This document shows, in pieces, positions 55,290 to 64,000 of a stretch of 64,000 nt of DNA (position 1 is the stretch's first letter; each line of letters starts with the position of its first letter). Origin of the DNA: Saccharothrix sp. NRRL B-16348 (lineage in GTDB: Bacteria > Actinomycetota > Actinomycetes > Mycobacteriales > Pseudonocardiaceae). The notes below the pieces were generated by a model. It saw only the letters and a program-made list of their open reading frames with translations, was not told the origin of the DNA and did no database searches. The DNA is taken from contig NZ_LGED01000024.1 of the NCBI RefSeq assembly GCF_001280085.1, forward strand, positions 93,822 through 157,821, read 5' to 3'. Made by a program: the position numbers and the translations under genes.

Positions 55290-56608
55290 CGCTTCTCACC
55301 TTTGGGTTGCGTCGAATGGGGTGTGCTGACGGCGGACGGCGCCTGCGGGTCGAGCCCGAACAGCTCGCGCAGCGCCTCGGCGTAACCGGCCCCACCGGGC
55401 GCCGCGGCCAGCTCCTTCACCCGCACGGTGGGGGTGTGCAGGAGCTTGTCCACCACCCGGCGCACGGTCTTGGCCAGCTCGTCGCGGACCGGGGCGGGCA
55501 GTTCGGGCAGCCGCGAGTCCAGCCGCAGGAGTTCGGCGTCCACGACCTCGGCGGCACGCTTGCGCAGCGCCGTCACGGTGGGCGTGACCCCGGCCGAGCG
55601 CTGCCCGGCCAGGTAGGCGCGGACCTCCTCGGCCACGATCTCCGCCGCGCGCAGCGTGCCCTGCCCGGTCGGGGCGTCGGACAGCCTGCGCTGGAGGGTC
55701 TCCAGGTCGACCACGCGGACGCCGTCGAGCAGCGTCGCCGCCGGGTCGACGTCCTTGGGCAGGCCGAGGTCGCAGACGACCAGCGGCCGGTCCGGCGCGC
55801 GGTCGCCGATGTGCTCCGCGCCGACGACCGTGCCGACGGACCCGGTGCACGCGAACAGCACGTCGGCCTTGGCGATCTCGTCGGCGAGGCCGTCCAGGCC
55901 GGTCGAGGTGGCGCGGACGCCGTCCGCGCGCAGGGCCGTGGCCAGGCGTTCGCCGTTGGCGGGTGTCCGGTTGGCGATGACGACGTCGCCGATGCCGGCG
56001 CGGCGCAGGTGGGCGGCGGCCAAGCCGCCCATGGAGCCCGCGCCGACGATCATGGCGGTGCGTCCTTCGAGACCACCGAGGGCGGCAGCGGCGTCCGCGA
56101 GCGCTTCGGAGACGACGGACGCGCCCGCGTGGTCGATGTCCGTCTCGGTGTGCACGCGCTTGCCGACCCGCAGGGCGTGCTGGACCAGCTCGTGCAGCGT
56201 GCGGCCGACCACGCCCTGCTCGTCGGCGGCGTTGTAGGCGTTGCGCAGCTGGCCCAGGATCTGGGCCTCGCCGACCACCATCGAGTCGAGGCCGCCGGCC
56301 ACCGAGAACAGGTGCTCGACCGCGGCGGCGGAGTAGTGCACGTACAGGTGTTCGAACAGGTCGGCGGGCTCGGCTCCGGCTTGGCGGGCGAGCACCTCCA
56401 CGACCTCGTTCATGCCGCCGTGGAACGTCTCGACGACCGCGTACACCTCGACCCGGTTGCAGGTCGACAGCAGCACGGCCTCGGACACGCTCGGCGCCGT
56501 CAGCAGCTGGTCGAGGACCTTGCCGCGGTCGGCGTCGGCGACCGCGACGCGTTCCAGCACGGGAACCGGGGTGGTCCGGTGGGACAGACCGACGACGAGA
56601 ACGCTCAT
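55286..56608 (-). CDS. hemA: glutamyl-tRNA reductase
   Basis: HemA starts haem synthesis by reducing glutamyl-tRNA to glutamate-1-semialdehyde with NADPH. The 440-residue protein has [14 protein letters not shown], the catalytic cysteine C50 in [28 protein letters not shown], and the NADPH domain [20 protein letters not shown]. It lies 34 bases downstream of rex, so its expression should respond to the NADH/NAD+ ratio. The helical dimerisation domain is at the C-terminus. Confidence 0.97.
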   Translation of the reverse strand: MSVLVVGLSHRTTPVPVLERVAVADADRGKVLDQLLTAPSVSEAVLLSTCNRVEVYAVVETFHGGMNEVVEVLARQAGAEPADLFEHLYVHYSAAAVEHLFSVAGGLDSMVVGEAQILGQLRNAYNAADEQGVVGRTLHELVQHALRVGKRVHTETDIDHAGASVVSEALADAAAALGGLEGRTAMIVGAGSMGGLAAAHLRRAGIGDVVIANRTPANGERLATALRADGVRATSTGLDGLADEIAKADVLFACTGSVGTVVGAEHIGDRAPDRPLVVCDLGLPKDVDPAATLLDGVRVVDLETLQRRLSDAPTGQGTLRAAEIVAEEVRAYLAGQRSAGVTPTVTALRKRAAEVVDAELLRLDSRLPELPAPVRDELAKTVRRVVDKLLHTPTVRVKELAAAPGGAGYAEALRELFGLDPQAPSAVSTPHSTQPKGEKR

Positions 56609-56642
56609 GCCGTCACCACCGATCGGCTCACTACCCGCACGA

Positions 56643-57398
56643 TCACGGGCGAATCACCACCCCGTCCACACCGATGCCGTTGACCACGTCACCGGCGGCC
56701 TCGTCAGCCCGTCGCGCGACGTGGAACGACAGGATCTGCATCTCGACCGCCAGGTCGACCTTGCGCACTTCGACGTAGTCCGGCACTTGGAGCACGACGG
56801 GTGCGAAGTTCAGGATGCACTGGACTCCGGCGGATACCAAACGGTCGCAGACGGCCTGAGCTGCCTGTGGGGGTGTCGCGATGACCCCGATCGAGACCTC
56901 GCGCTCCGCGCAGACCGACGTGATGTCGTCGATGTGGTTGACCGGAATGCCGCCTACCGGCACTCCCGTCAGGTCCGGGTCGATGTCGAACAGCGCGGCG
57001 ACCGGGAAGCCGCGGCTGGGGAAGCCGCCGTAGTTCGCCAGCGCGTGACCAAGATTACCGATGCCGACGACCGCCACCGAGTGCTTGCGGGTGAGGCCGA
57101 GGATCCGTTCGATGTGGCTGACGAGCACCTCGACGTCGTAGCCGACGCCGCGCGTGCCGTACGAGCCGATGTAGGACAGGTCCTTGCGGAGCTTGGCCGA
57201 GTTCACCCCGGCCGCGCCCGCCAGTTCCTCGCTGGAGATGGTCGTCACGCCCTGCTCGACCATGCCCGAGAGGACGCGGAGGTAGACCGCGAGCCGCGCC
57301 ACCGCCGCCTCGGGAATCGCGCGCGCCCGCTCCCGGACGTCGGCGGGCGCTTCCGGGCTGGTCACGACACCGTCACCCTCGCCCCGCTGAGCCGCCAC
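56643..57398 (-). CDS. rex: redox-sensing transcriptional repressor Rex
   Basis: Rex senses the NADH/NAD+ ratio: it binds its operators when NADH is low and leaves when NADH is high. The 251-residue protein has the winged helix ([20 protein letters not shown], residues 52-71, then [18 protein letters not shown]) and a Rossmann domain with [17 protein letters not shown] at about residue 110. The start is GTG 57398 with GAGGAG seven bases upstream; ATG 57416 lacks a ribosome binding site. It heads the hemA-hemC-hemD operon, as in Streptomyces. Its operators are found at nuo, at its own promoter and probably at menJ. Confidence 0.96.
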   Translation of the reverse strand: MAAQRGEGDGVVTSPEAPADVRERARAIPEAAVARLAVYLRVLSGMVEQGVTTISSEELAGAAGVNSAKLRKDLSYIGSYGTRGVGYDVEVLVSHIERILGLTRKHSVAVVGIGNLGHALANYGGFPSRGFPVAALFDIDPDLTGVPVGGIPVNHIDDITSVCAEREVSIGVIATPPQAAQAVCDRLVSAGVQCILNFAPVVLQVPDYVEVRKVDLAVEMQILSFHVARRADEAAGDVVNGIGVDGVVIRP

Positions 57399-57474
57399 GC
57401 TGGAACTCCTCGACATCCGTCGCACTGACCCGCCGGGTACCGCCACCAGCGGAGTGATGCACCCACCGTACCGC

Positions 57475-57492
57475 TTGTGAACGCTTGCACAA
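57475..57492. promoter_or_regulatory. Rex operator upstream of rex-hemACD
   Basis: TTGTGAACGCTTGCACAA matches the Rex operator with one mismatch in the right half. It lies 77 bases upstream of the rex GTG. On the minus strand a -10-like TACGGT (57470-57465) follows directly, so bound Rex would cover the -35 region. It indicates autoregulation. Confidence 0.8.
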
Positions 57493-57553
57493 AGTCGGCG
57501 GCCGGGCGCCGGCCCCCGTGGGGTGAATTCCCGTTCGCCCCCGTTCGGGTGAT

Positions 57554-59065
57554 TCAGTCGACGGTGAAGAAGACGCTGTGCCAGCCGGTCGCGCCGTCGG
57601 GGATCGGGGCGACGCGGGCCTGCGGCTGGGTGAAGCCGGACTTGTCGGTGGCGCGCGACTCGATGGTGTGGCCGCCGGGCGGCAGGTCGAGCTCGACCCG
57701 CCACATGCGCCACGTCGACCCGTTCACGTCGTCGGCCAGGGTCGCGGTCCGCCACGGGCCGCCGTCGACCCGGACCTCGACCTCCCGGACGCCGGTGGGC
57801 TGGGCCCACGCCACGCCGGTGGCCACGACCCGGCCGGAGGCGGTGGACCCGCGTTCCGGGCGGTCGATCCGGGACATCACCTTGACCGGCGCCTTCCGCG
57901 CCCACGCGCGGTCCAGCCAGTAGCCCCGCCTCGCCTCGAACGTGGTCAGCTCCAGGTCGACGACCCACTTCGTGGCCGAGACGTAGCCGTAGAGACCGGG
58001 CACGACCAGGCGTGCCGGGAACCCGTGCTCCAGCGGCAGCGGCTCGCCGTTCATGCCGAGGGCGATCAGCGCGCCGCGCTCCTCCTCCAGGACGACGTCG
58101 ACCGGCGAGCCCGCCGTCCAGCCGTCGGCGCTGGTGGAGAACAGCTGGTCGGCGCCGTCGCGGACGCCCGCCTCCAGCAGCACGTCCCGCAGCGGCACGC
58201 CCACGAAGTTCGCCGTGGAGATGTAGGGGCCGCCGACCTCGTTGGACACGCAGACCATGGTGACCGTGCGTTCGACCAGGTCACGGCGGCGCAGGTCGTC
58301 GTAGCGGAGGTTCAGCTCGCGGTCGACCAGGCCGTGCACGCGCAGCACCCAGTCCTCGGCGCGCACGCGCGGCACGCTCAGCGCGGTGTCGATCCGGTAG
58401 AAGTCCGCGTTCGGCGTGATGAAGGTGGGCGTGCCCTCGGCGGCGAAGTCCGCGCCCGGCGGGATGGGCGGTGCGGGCGAGGCGGGTTCGAGCGCGCCGA
58501 CGGCCCGTCGTGACGCCTCGACGTCCACCCGGCTGCCGGCGGCCTGGCCGACCAGGGCGGCGAGACCGGCGCCCGCGGCGGTCGCGCCCGAGGCGATGAG
58601 GAACGCGCGCCTGCCGTCGGCCGGGCCGGTGGCCTCGGTGTGGCCGGTGGCCTTGGTGTGCAGCCACCGGAAGACCACGACGCCGGCGGCCAGGGCCGCG
58701 ACGGGGGCGAGGACGCCGAGTTGGCCCAGGTCGGGCCGGTACAGCACGGCGGCGACGCCCAGCAGGCCGAGCACGCCGGCCAGGACCGTGCCCGGCAGCG
58801 GCGAGCGGCGGGACAGCAGGCCCGCGCCGACGGCCGCGACCAGCAGGACCGCGGCCATGCCGAGCAGCAGCACGAGCTTGTCGTGGGTGCCGAACGCGCG
58901 GACCGCGAAGTCCTTCACCGCGCTCGGCGTGAAGTCGATCGCGGTGTTGCCCACCGCGAGGAACGGTGAGGCCGACGGCCCGACCACGGCCGCGACGAGG
59001 TGCCCGGCCGCGAGCGCGGCGGCCACGCCGAGGACTCCGATGAGGGCGGCGGTCGAGCGGTTCAT
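57554..59065 (-). CDS. membrane-anchored molybdopterin-dependent oxidoreductase (sulfite-oxidase family)
   Basis: The 503-residue protein has four or five helices in its first 165 residues. A Tat-like segment (GRRAFLIASGATAAG) precedes the helix at about 155. The extracytoplasmic sulfite-oxidase-type domain carries the molybdenum-ligand cysteine in TVTMVCVSNEVGGPYISTAN and PARLVVPGLYGYVSATKWV. A C-terminal Ig-like dimer domain follows (VEVRVDGGPWRTATL). Substrate unknown; related proteins use sulfoxides, sulfite or nitrogen oxides. It shares the intergenic region with rex but is transcribed the same way. Confidence 0.88.
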   Translation of the reverse strand: MNRSTAALIGVLGVAAALAAGHLVAAVVGPSASPFLAVGNTAIDFTPSAVKDFAVRAFGTHDKLVLLLGMAAVLLVAAVGAGLLSRRSPLPGTVLAGVLGLLGVAAVLYRPDLGQLGVLAPVAALAAGVVVFRWLHTKATGHTEATGPADGRRAFLIASGATAAGAGLAALVGQAAGSRVDVEASRRAVGALEPASPAPPIPPGADFAAEGTPTFITPNADFYRIDTALSVPRVRAEDWVLRVHGLVDRELNLRYDDLRRRDLVERTVTMVCVSNEVGGPYISTANFVGVPLRDVLLEAGVRDGADQLFSTSADGWTAGSPVDVVLEEERGALIALGMNGEPLPLEHGFPARLVVPGLYGYVSATKWVVDLELTTFEARRGYWLDRAWARKAPVKVMSRIDRPERGSTASGRVVATGVAWAQPTGVREVEVRVDGGPWRTATLADDVNGSTWRMWRVELDLPPGGHTIESRATDKSGFTQPQARVAPIPDGATGWHSVFFTVD

Positions 59066-59138
59066 GTGCTCAATTCGACACCCTCGGGACGCCGGCCGGC
59101 CGATTCCGTAAGCGGCCGGTAATCGTCGGCCCCGGGTC

Positions 59139-59375
59139 TCAGCGCAGGGCGGCGCGCAACCGGTCCTCCTCGACCGACCAGTACCCGTGCTCCTCGCCGT
59201 CGACCAGGATCACCGGCACGCGGTCGCCGTACTCGGCGCGCAGCTCCCGGTCGGCGTCGACGTCCCGCACGTCCCACGGCACGCCCAGCTCGCCGCAGAT
59301 CCGCTCCAGGTCGGCTTTCGCCTGCTCGCAGGCGTGGCAGTCGACGCGGCTCATCAAGGTGACGTGGTGGCTCAC
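59139..59375 (-). CDS. glutaredoxin-like protein (DUF836)
   Basis: The 78-residue product starts at GTG 59375, five bases after the preceding gene's end. It has the redox pair CHAC (LMSRVDCHACEQAKADLERI) and the cis-proline-type segment VPVILVDGEEHGYW. A similar small protein, Rv0508, is next to hemA in M. tuberculosis. It may reduce protein disulfides; partner unknown. Confidence 0.85.
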   Translation of the reverse strand: MSHHVTLMSRVDCHACEQAKADLERICGELGVPWDVRDVDADRELRAEYGDRVPVILVDGEEHGYWSVEEDRLRAALR

Positions 59376-59380
59376 GACGT

Positions 59381-60868
59381 TCAGGCTAGGGGTAGGCGCA
59401 GCCGGGCCCGCGCGAGCTTGCCGGTCGGCGAGTGCGGCAGCGCGTCGGCGAACTCGACCACGGTCGGCACCTTGAACTTCGCCAGCCGGCCGGCGCAGTG
59501 GTCCTTCACCGCGTCCTCGGTGAGGTCCGCGCCCTCGGCGGGCACCACGACGACCTTCACCGACTCGCCGGTCCGCTCGTCCGGCACGCCGACCGCCGCC
59601 GACTCGGCCACGCCGGCCAGCTCGGCCACCACCTGCTCGACCTCGTGCGGGTAGACGTTGAAGCCGTTGACGATGATCAGGTCGCCCGCCCGGTCGACCA
59701 GGTGCAGGTCGCCGTCCGCGTCGAGGTAGCCGACGTCGCCGGTGCGGAACCAGCCCTCGGCGTCCGGGCCGTGCGCGCCGTCCGGCCAGTAGCCGCTGAA
59801 CAGGTTGTCGCCCTTGGCCGCGACCAGGCCGGTGCCGGGCTCGTCCTCGTCCTGGTCCAGCGGCCGGCCGTCGGTGTCGACCAGCCGGACCAGCACGCCG
59901 GGCAGCGCGCGGCCGACCGAACCGGCCTTGGGCACGCCGCCGGCCAGGGTCGTGGTCAGCACGGGGCCGGTCTCGGTGAGGCCGTAGCCCTCGTAGACGG
60001 GCAGGCCGACGGCGTCGCGCATGGCGTCGAGCAGGCCGGCGGCCAGGGGCGCGGCGCCGGAGGTGAACAGGCGCACGGTGGCCAGGTCGGCGCGGAGCCG
60101 TTCGACGGGCTGGGCGAGGATCGCCGCGTACATCGGCGGCACGCCGACCAGCGTCGTCACCCGGTGCTCGCGGATCGCGGTCAGCGCCCGGTCCGGGTCG
60201 AACCGCTCCAGCAGCACGGCCGTCGCGCCCGCGCCCGCCACCTGGAGCAGGCCGGGGCCGAGGCCGTAGACGTGGAACAGCGGCAGCGCCAGCAGCACCC
60301 GGTCGCCCGCCGTCACCGGCGCGGGGCGCAGGGACGCGCACTGCTCGACGTTGGCCAGCAGCGCCCGGTGCGACAGCATCGCGCCGCGCGGCGAGCCGGA
60401 CGTGCCGGAGGTGTAGCCGAGCACGGCCAGGTCCTCGCCCGAGCCGATCGCGGGGAACTCCTCGCCCGGCTCCATCGCGGGCGCGGGCAGCACCTCGACG
60501 TCCGCGCCGCCGCCGTCGCCGATGAGGAGCTTCGCGCCGCTGTCCGCGACCAGGCGCTGCAACTCGCGCGTCGGCTGGCCGGGACCGGCGGGCACCAGCA
60601 CGCCGCCCGCGCGCAGCACGCCGAACACGGCGACGCAGAAGGCGGGACCGGTGGGCAGCCGCACGACGACCCGGTCGCCGGGTTCGACGCCAGCCCGGAC
60701 GAGCCGGTGCGCCTCGCCGTCGACGGCGGCGTCGAACTCCGCCCACGTGTAGCTGCTCGCGGTCGGATCCTCGCCGGAGGCCGTGACATCCACCAGTGCG
60801 ACGTGCTTGGGTCCACGGTGCGCGGAGGCGCGAACCAGGTCGGCGATGTTGCTTGCGGGTGCGGTCAA
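59381..60868 (-). CDS. AMP-dependent acyl-CoA synthetase/ligase
   Basis: This 495-residue ANL-superfamily enzyme activates a carboxylic acid as acyl-AMP and transfers it to CoA. It has the P-loop motif GYTSGTSGSPRGAML, LPLFHVYGLGPGLL, the EGYGLTETGPVL adenine motif, the GWFRTGDVGYLDADGDLHLV hinge and the catalytic lysine in HSPTGKLARARL. The start is probably the TTG at 60868, five bases after AGGAGG; GTG 60889 would include the AGGAGG in its coding sequence. The substrate is likely a fatty or aromatic acid; not resolved. Confidence 0.88.
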   Translation of the reverse strand: MTAPASNIADLVRASAHRGPKHVALVDVTASGEDPTASSYTWAEFDAAVDGEAHRLVRAGVEPGDRVVVRLPTGPAFCVAVFGVLRAGGVLVPAGPGQPTRELQRLVADSGAKLLIGDGGGADVEVLPAPAMEPGEEFPAIGSGEDLAVLGYTSGTSGSPRGAMLSHRALLANVEQCASLRPAPVTAGDRVLLALPLFHVYGLGPGLLQVAGAGATAVLLERFDPDRALTAIREHRVTTLVGVPPMYAAILAQPVERLRADLATVRLFTSGAAPLAAGLLDAMRDAVGLPVYEGYGLTETGPVLTTTLAGGVPKAGSVGRALPGVLVRLVDTDGRPLDQDEDEPGTGLVAAKGDNLFSGYWPDGAHGPDAEGWFRTGDVGYLDADGDLHLVDRAGDLIIVNGFNVYPHEVEQVVAELAGVAESAAVGVPDERTGESVKVVVVPAEGADLTEDAVKDHCAGRLAKFKVPTVVEFADALPHSPTGKLARARLRLPLA

Positions 60869-60977
60869 CGTGACCTCCTGGTGAACCACAGCGGACCTCC
60901 GCGCAGTCTGTCACGGGCGGGCGGCGTCACGCAGTGCCTCCGTCCGCGTCGCAGATTCGAGACCGGTTGCCGCTACC

Positions 60978-61003
60978 TACTACGGAGTAACAACACGTAT
61001 GCT
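60978..61003 (+). promoter_or_regulatory. bldN promoter region with BldD-like half-site
   Basis: TATGCT (60998-61003) is a -10-like element 37 bases before the bldN ATG. The overlapping GGAGTAA (60984-60990) matches one half of the BldD box; the other half (TACTAC) does not. bldN is a BldD target in Streptomyces, so the half-site is noted but not claimed as functional. Confidence 0.3.
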
Positions 61004-61039
61004 GCCGGCACGGCGACTCTGTGGAGGTGCCGCGAGCCG

Positions 61040-61693
61040 ATGACCGCAAGGGCACGCGAGAACTCCGTCCGAACCATCCGGACGCTCCGCTCGAGGTGGA
61101 GTGCGGGAGGGCAGTCGAGCACGATCGAGAGCGTGGAGAGCAACGCGGCCGACGAGCCGTGGAACCTGGTCCGCGCCGCTCAGGGCGGCGACACGGACGC
61201 GTTCGGCGCGCTGTACGACCGGTACGTCGACGTGGTCTACCGGTACGTGCTCTTCCGGGTCGGCGACCGCACCCTGGCCGAGGACGTGACCAGCGAGACG
61301 TTCCTCCGTGCGCTGCGCAGCATCGGGTCCATCAGCTACCAGGGCCGCGACGTCGGCGCCTGGTTCGTCACGATCGCGCGGAACATCGTCTTCGACCACG
61401 TGAAGTCGAGCCGCTACCGGCTGGAGATCACGACCGCCGAACTGGCGGACAACCGCGAGGTCACGGACGGTCCCGAGCAGGAAGTGCTGACCGACGCGAC
61501 CAACGCCGAACTGCTCCGCTGTGTCGCCCAATTGGGTGAAGACCAGCGTGAATGCATCACCCTCCGCTTCATCCAGGGCTTGTCCGTGGCGGAGACGGCG
61601 GCGAGGATGGGCCGCAACGAGGGCGCCATCAAGGCCCTGCAGCACCGAGCGGTGCGCCGGTTGGCCCAACTGCTGCCCACCTGGCTGCGGTGA
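61040..61693 (+). CDS. bldN: ECF sigma factor BldN
   Basis: The 217-residue sigma factor closely resembles Streptomyces BldN, which drives aerial growth genes. Region 2 is FGALYDRYVDVVYRYVLFRV with DVTSETFLRALRSI and GAWFVTIARNIVFDHVKSSR; region 4 is CITLRFIQGLSVAETAARMG with NEGAIKALQHRAVRRLAQLL. The N-terminal 40 residues are a shorter leader than the Streptomyces pro-sequence. The gene lies three genes from rex, as in S. coelicolor (rex SCO3320, bldN SCO3323), and is followed by an rsbN-like gene. Confidence 0.88.
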   Translation: MTARARENSVRTIRTLRSRWSAGGQSSTIESVESNAADEPWNLVRAAQGGDTDAFGALYDRYVDVVYRYVLFRVGDRTLAEDVTSETFLRALRSIGSISYQGRDVGAWFVTIARNIVFDHVKSSRYRLEITTAELADNREVTDGPEQEVLTDATNAELLRCVAQLGEDQRECITLRFIQGLSVAETAARMGRNEGAIKALQHRAVRRLAQLLPTWLR

Positions 61694-61771
61694 GATCACC
61701 GTCGCACCACTCGACGTTCGCGTAACCCCGGGACCTCCCGGTTCGTTGTTCGGGGCAGGATCGCTCGAGAC

Positions 61772-62878
61772 GTGCGGGATGGTTGGCCAAGCGGGATGGT
61801 AGGCAAGGGGATCACGCCGCTGTGGCGGCACAGGCAGCGCGAGCAGTTCGCCCGCGCGGTCGACGCGCATCCCGGGTCCGAGCCGGCCGAGGGCGACGAG
61901 CTCGCCGACGACCTGGCCGTGGTGGCACTCCTGCGGAAAGCCGCAGTCACCGCGGGCCCCGACGAGGCCGCCAAGGCGCGGATGCGGGCACGGGTGCTCG
62001 GCGCGGCCGAGCCGCCGCCCACCAAGCTCGACCGGCCCGTCCGGGAGCGCCGCGCCGGAGCGCGCGGCCGATTAGCGGTAGCCCTCGCCGCCGCGCTGTG
62101 CCTGCTGTTCTCGCTGGCCGGGATGAGCCTGCTGCTCAGCCGGGACGCGTTGCCGGGCGACGCGCTGTACGGCGTCAAGCGCACCGCCGAGTCGGCTTCG
62201 CTCGGCCTCACCTTCGACGAGGAGTCGAAGGGCCACAAACGCCTGGAGTTCGCCGCCGCGCGCGTCGCCGAGATCGAGACGCTGGTCGACCGGTACCGCG
62301 AGTCCGGCGGCGGACCGCTCGGCGGCTACCTGACCGCGCTGACCGACTTCGACGCCGACGCCGCGGCCGGTTCCCGCGTGCTGGCCGCGCTCGGCACGAA
62401 CTCGGATCGGCGCGCCCTCGTGGAACTGCGCGACTGGGCAGGCTCGCAGGCCGCCCGGCTGGCCGAGTTGCGCGCGGCGCTGCCCACCGAGGCCGCCGAC
62501 CGCGCGGACACGTCGCTGGAGCTGCTCGACCGGATCGCCGACCGCGCGTCCGCGCTGCACGCCAGGGCCGACTGCGCCTCCGTGACGTCGGGGCAGGTCG
62601 ACCAGGTCGGACCGGTGCCGGCCGAGGACGAGTGCGCGGCCCCGCCCGTCGACCCCCGCACCTCGCCGACCGGCCTGCCGTCCGTGCCGCCGGCCCCGAC
62701 CGACGTCGCGCCCACCACGTCCGGCAACACCCCGGGCGGCACGAGCACACCGGGTGGCGTGCCGGGCACCGGGACGCCGTCGCTGCCGTCCGCGCCGACC
62801 ACCACGACGCCCGGCCCGCTGCTGCCGCTGCCCACGTTGACCCTCCCGTCGCTGCCGCTGCCCGGCCTCAGCGGCTGA
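61772..62878 (+). CDS. rsbN: RsbN-like membrane anti-sigma factor (DUF5667 type)
   Basis: The 368-residue protein has a cytoplasmic N-terminus of about 100 residues (HRQREQFARAVDAHPGSEPA), one membrane helix (about 101-122) and an extracytoplasmic helical domain (LPGDALYGVKRTAESASLGL) of the DUF5667 kind. A long Pro/Thr/Ser-rich tail follows, ending in repeated LPLP motifs. Its place directly after bldN matches RsbN, the BldN anti-sigma factor. Starts at GTG 61772 and ATG 61796 are both possible. The tail probably spans the cell wall. The symbol rests on synteny more than on sequence. Confidence 0.72.
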   Translation: MRDGWPSGMVGKGITPLWRHRQREQFARAVDAHPGSEPAEGDELADDLAVVALLRKAAVTAGPDEAAKARMRARVLGAAEPPPTKLDRPVRERRAGARGRLAVALAAALCLLFSLAGMSLLLSRDALPGDALYGVKRTAESASLGLTFDEESKGHKRLEFAAARVAEIETLVDRYRESGGGPLGGYLTALTDFDADAAAGSRVLAALGTNSDRRALVELRDWAGSQAARLAELRAALPTEAADRADTSLELLDRIADRASALHARADCASVTSGQVDQVGPVPAEDECAAPPVDPRTSPTGLPSVPPAPTDVAPTTSGNTPGGTSTPGGVPGTGTPSLPSAPTTTTPGPLLPLPTLTLPSLPLPGLSG

Positions 62879-62917
62879 TCGCTACCCTGTCCCCATCGGA
62901 CCGCGGGAGGCGCTGAC

Positions 62918-63805
62918 GTGGTGAAAAGGCGTGTGGTGGAGGGCTCGGCGGAACGAGAGCGGCGTGCCGCCCTGGCCGGCGAGGCTTCGGCCGAGGCCGC
63001 AACGACGGTCGGGCCGTCCGGGAGCGCGCCCACCGACCTCACCGCCGCCGCCTTCTTCGACGTCGACAACACCATGATGATGGGCGCGTCGATCTTCCAC
63101 TTCGCCCGCGGACTCGCGGCCCGCAAGTACTTCAAGAACTCCGACCTGGCCGGGTTCGCGTGGCAGCAGCTCAAGTTCCGGGTCGGCGGCCGGGAAGACC
63201 CGCAGAGCGTCGCGGCGTCCCGTGAGCAGGCGTTGTCGTTCGTGGCAGGCCGGTCGGTGGCCGAGCTGGTCTCGCTCGGCGAGGAGATCTACGACGAGCT
63301 GATGGCGGACCGGATCTGGGCGGGCACGCAGGCGTTGGCTCAGATGCACCTGGACGCGGGCCAGCGGGTGTGGCTGGTGACGGCCACGCCGGTGGAGCTG
63401 GCCCAGATCATCGCGCGCCGGCTCGGCCTGACCGGCGCGCTGGGCACGGTGTCGGAGAGCACCGACGGCATCTACACCGGTCGGCTGGTCGGTGACCTGC
63501 TGCACGGCCGGGCGAAGGCGCACGCGGTGCGGGCTTTGGCCGCGAAGGAAGGCTTGGACCTGCGCCGGTGCACGGCGTACTCGGACTCGGTGAACGACGT
63601 GCCGATGCTGTCGGTGGTCGGCACGGCCGTCGCCGTGAACCCGGACTCGGGCCTGCGTGAGACGGCCCGCAAGCGTGGCTGGGAGATCCGCGACTTCCGG
63701 ACCGGCCGCAAGGCGGCCAAGATCGGCGTCCCGTCGGTGCTCGGTGCTGGGGCTTTGGCCGGCGCGGTCGCCGCCACCCTGGCCTACCGCCGCCGCGACC
63801 GATGA
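62918..63805 (+). CDS. HAD-IB family hydrolase, SerB1-like
   Basis: The 295-residue protein has the HAD motif I nucleophile in [20 protein letters not shown], motif II in [15 protein letters not shown], a conserved lysine in [11 protein letters not shown], and motif IV in [15 protein letters not shown]. The C-terminus ends in a hydrophobic helix ([20 protein letters not shown]) and RRRDR, suggesting membrane attachment. It resembles the gene called serB1 (Rv0505c) near hemA in mycobacteria, but phosphoserine phosphatase activity is not established for this group. GGGAGG lies seven bases before the GTG. Confidence 0.85.
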   Translation: MVKRRVVEGSAERERRAALAGEASAEAATTVGPSGSAPTDLTAAAFFDVDNTMMMGASIFHFARGLAARKYFKNSDLAGFAWQQLKFRVGGREDPQSVAASREQALSFVAGRSVAELVSLGEEIYDELMADRIWAGTQALAQMHLDAGQRVWLVTATPVELAQIIARRLGLTGALGTVSESTDGIYTGRLVGDLLHGRAKAHAVRALAAKEGLDLRRCTAYSDSVNDVPMLSVVGTAVAVNPDSGLRETARKRGWEIRDFRTGRKAAKIGVPSVLGAGALAGAVAATLAYRRRDR

Positions 63806-63837
63806 CGTCCGGGCCGTCCGGTCGGCCGGTACCGCTG

Positions 63838-63862
63838 GTTTAAAGATCAAAAGCTTAAAAGC
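63838..63862. other. AT-rich segment
   Basis: About 25 bases (around TTTAAAGATCAAAAGCTTAA) are strikingly AT-rich for this genome. They may hold a promoter for a gene beyond the window or a terminator region of the HAD gene. Confidence 0.4.
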
Positions 63863-63951
63863 ATGTCCTCGCCGGACGGGCAGATCAGCAGGATGACCCC
63901 CACTGCCCTGGTTCTGTGGCGGGTCCGTCGTTGGTGCGGGTTTCGTGTCAT
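63847..63951 (-). CDS. possible 34-residue peptide with a TTA codon
   Basis: A short frame starts at ATG 63951 with GGGAGG eight bases upstream and encodes an Arg-rich head followed by AVGVILLICPSGEDMLLSF. It includes a TTA leucine codon near its end, rare in such genomes and often tied to tRNA bldA control. On the other strand an ATG at 63863 opens a frame that runs off the window but lacks a ribosome binding site. I hold either as a gene only weakly. Confidence 0.3.
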   Translation of the reverse strand: MTRNPHQRRTRHRTRAVGVILLICPSGEDMLLSF

Positions 63952-64000
63952 CCCACCGACCTCCCTCCGGGCTACCACACGTATCAAGGGGGCAGCCATC

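Noticed and set aside
60978..60990. BldD box upstream of bldN
   Set aside because: Only one half-site matches; the palindrome is not complete.

Overview
The window is high-GC actinobacterial DNA, most likely from a member of the Pseudonocardiaceae (Saccharothrix, Lentzea or Actinosynnema type). The grounds are GTG starts, stop-start overlaps, leaderless promoters, bldC and bldN developmental regulators, and a gene order matching the respiratory, menaquinone and haem blocks of Mycobacterium (about Rv0505c-Rv0561c) and the rex-hemACD/bldN block of Streptomyces. The placement rests on remembered gene order and protein similarity, not on a database search. I saw no tRNA, rRNA, insertion sequence, prophage or CRISPR array.

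Layout, left to right. 1-9896: nuoA to nuoJ on the minus strand (nuoJ is cut by the window edge), encoding respiratory complex I. Its 300-bp leader (9897-10195) carries two perfect Rex operators 32 bp apart and an iron-box-like palindrome. 10242-14861: menJ, menG, a 22-bp repeat array, and two GT4 glycosyltransferases (one MgtA-like). 14994-20832: an inositol-phosphatase-like enzyme, a membrane protein, the phenylacetyl-CoA epoxidase operon paaABCDE and a DUF3592 protein. 20845-31276: menF, an ECF sigma factor with its probable membrane partner, a secreted M1 peptidase, menD, menB, menE, a secreted SH3b protein and menA. 31277-40863: accessory and regulatory genes (an XRE/TPR regulator, an epimerase with a MarR regulator, a Cds1-like enzyme beside an ADP-ribosylglycohydrolase, PadR, Lrp/AsnC, BldC and a MinD-like ATPase with a decapeptide-repeat tail). 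41020-44302: cytochrome c maturation genes ccsB, resB and ccdA. 44464-45438: an oppositely oriented M64 peptidase gene that separates ccdA from its usual partner tlpA.

45442-57398 is one continuous minus-strand block: rex, hemA, hemC, hemD, hemB, five paralogous small membrane proteins, two more membrane proteins, hemL, a histidine phosphatase and a TlpA-like lipoprotein. 57554-63805 holds a membrane-anchored molybdopterin oxidoreductase, a glutaredoxin-like protein, an acyl-CoA synthetase, bldN with an RsbN-like membrane protein, and a HAD phosphatase.

Together the genes make the electron carrier (menaquinone), its main NADH-fed reductase (Nuo), the haem and the cytochrome c maturation machinery. 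The window also encodes Rex, the NADH/NAD+ sensor. Rex-type operators sit in front of nuo, in front of rex-hem and, with two mismatches, in front of menJ. The simplest reading is a compact redox-regulated respiratory region, and the menJ site would add menaquinone side-chain saturation to the Rex regulon.
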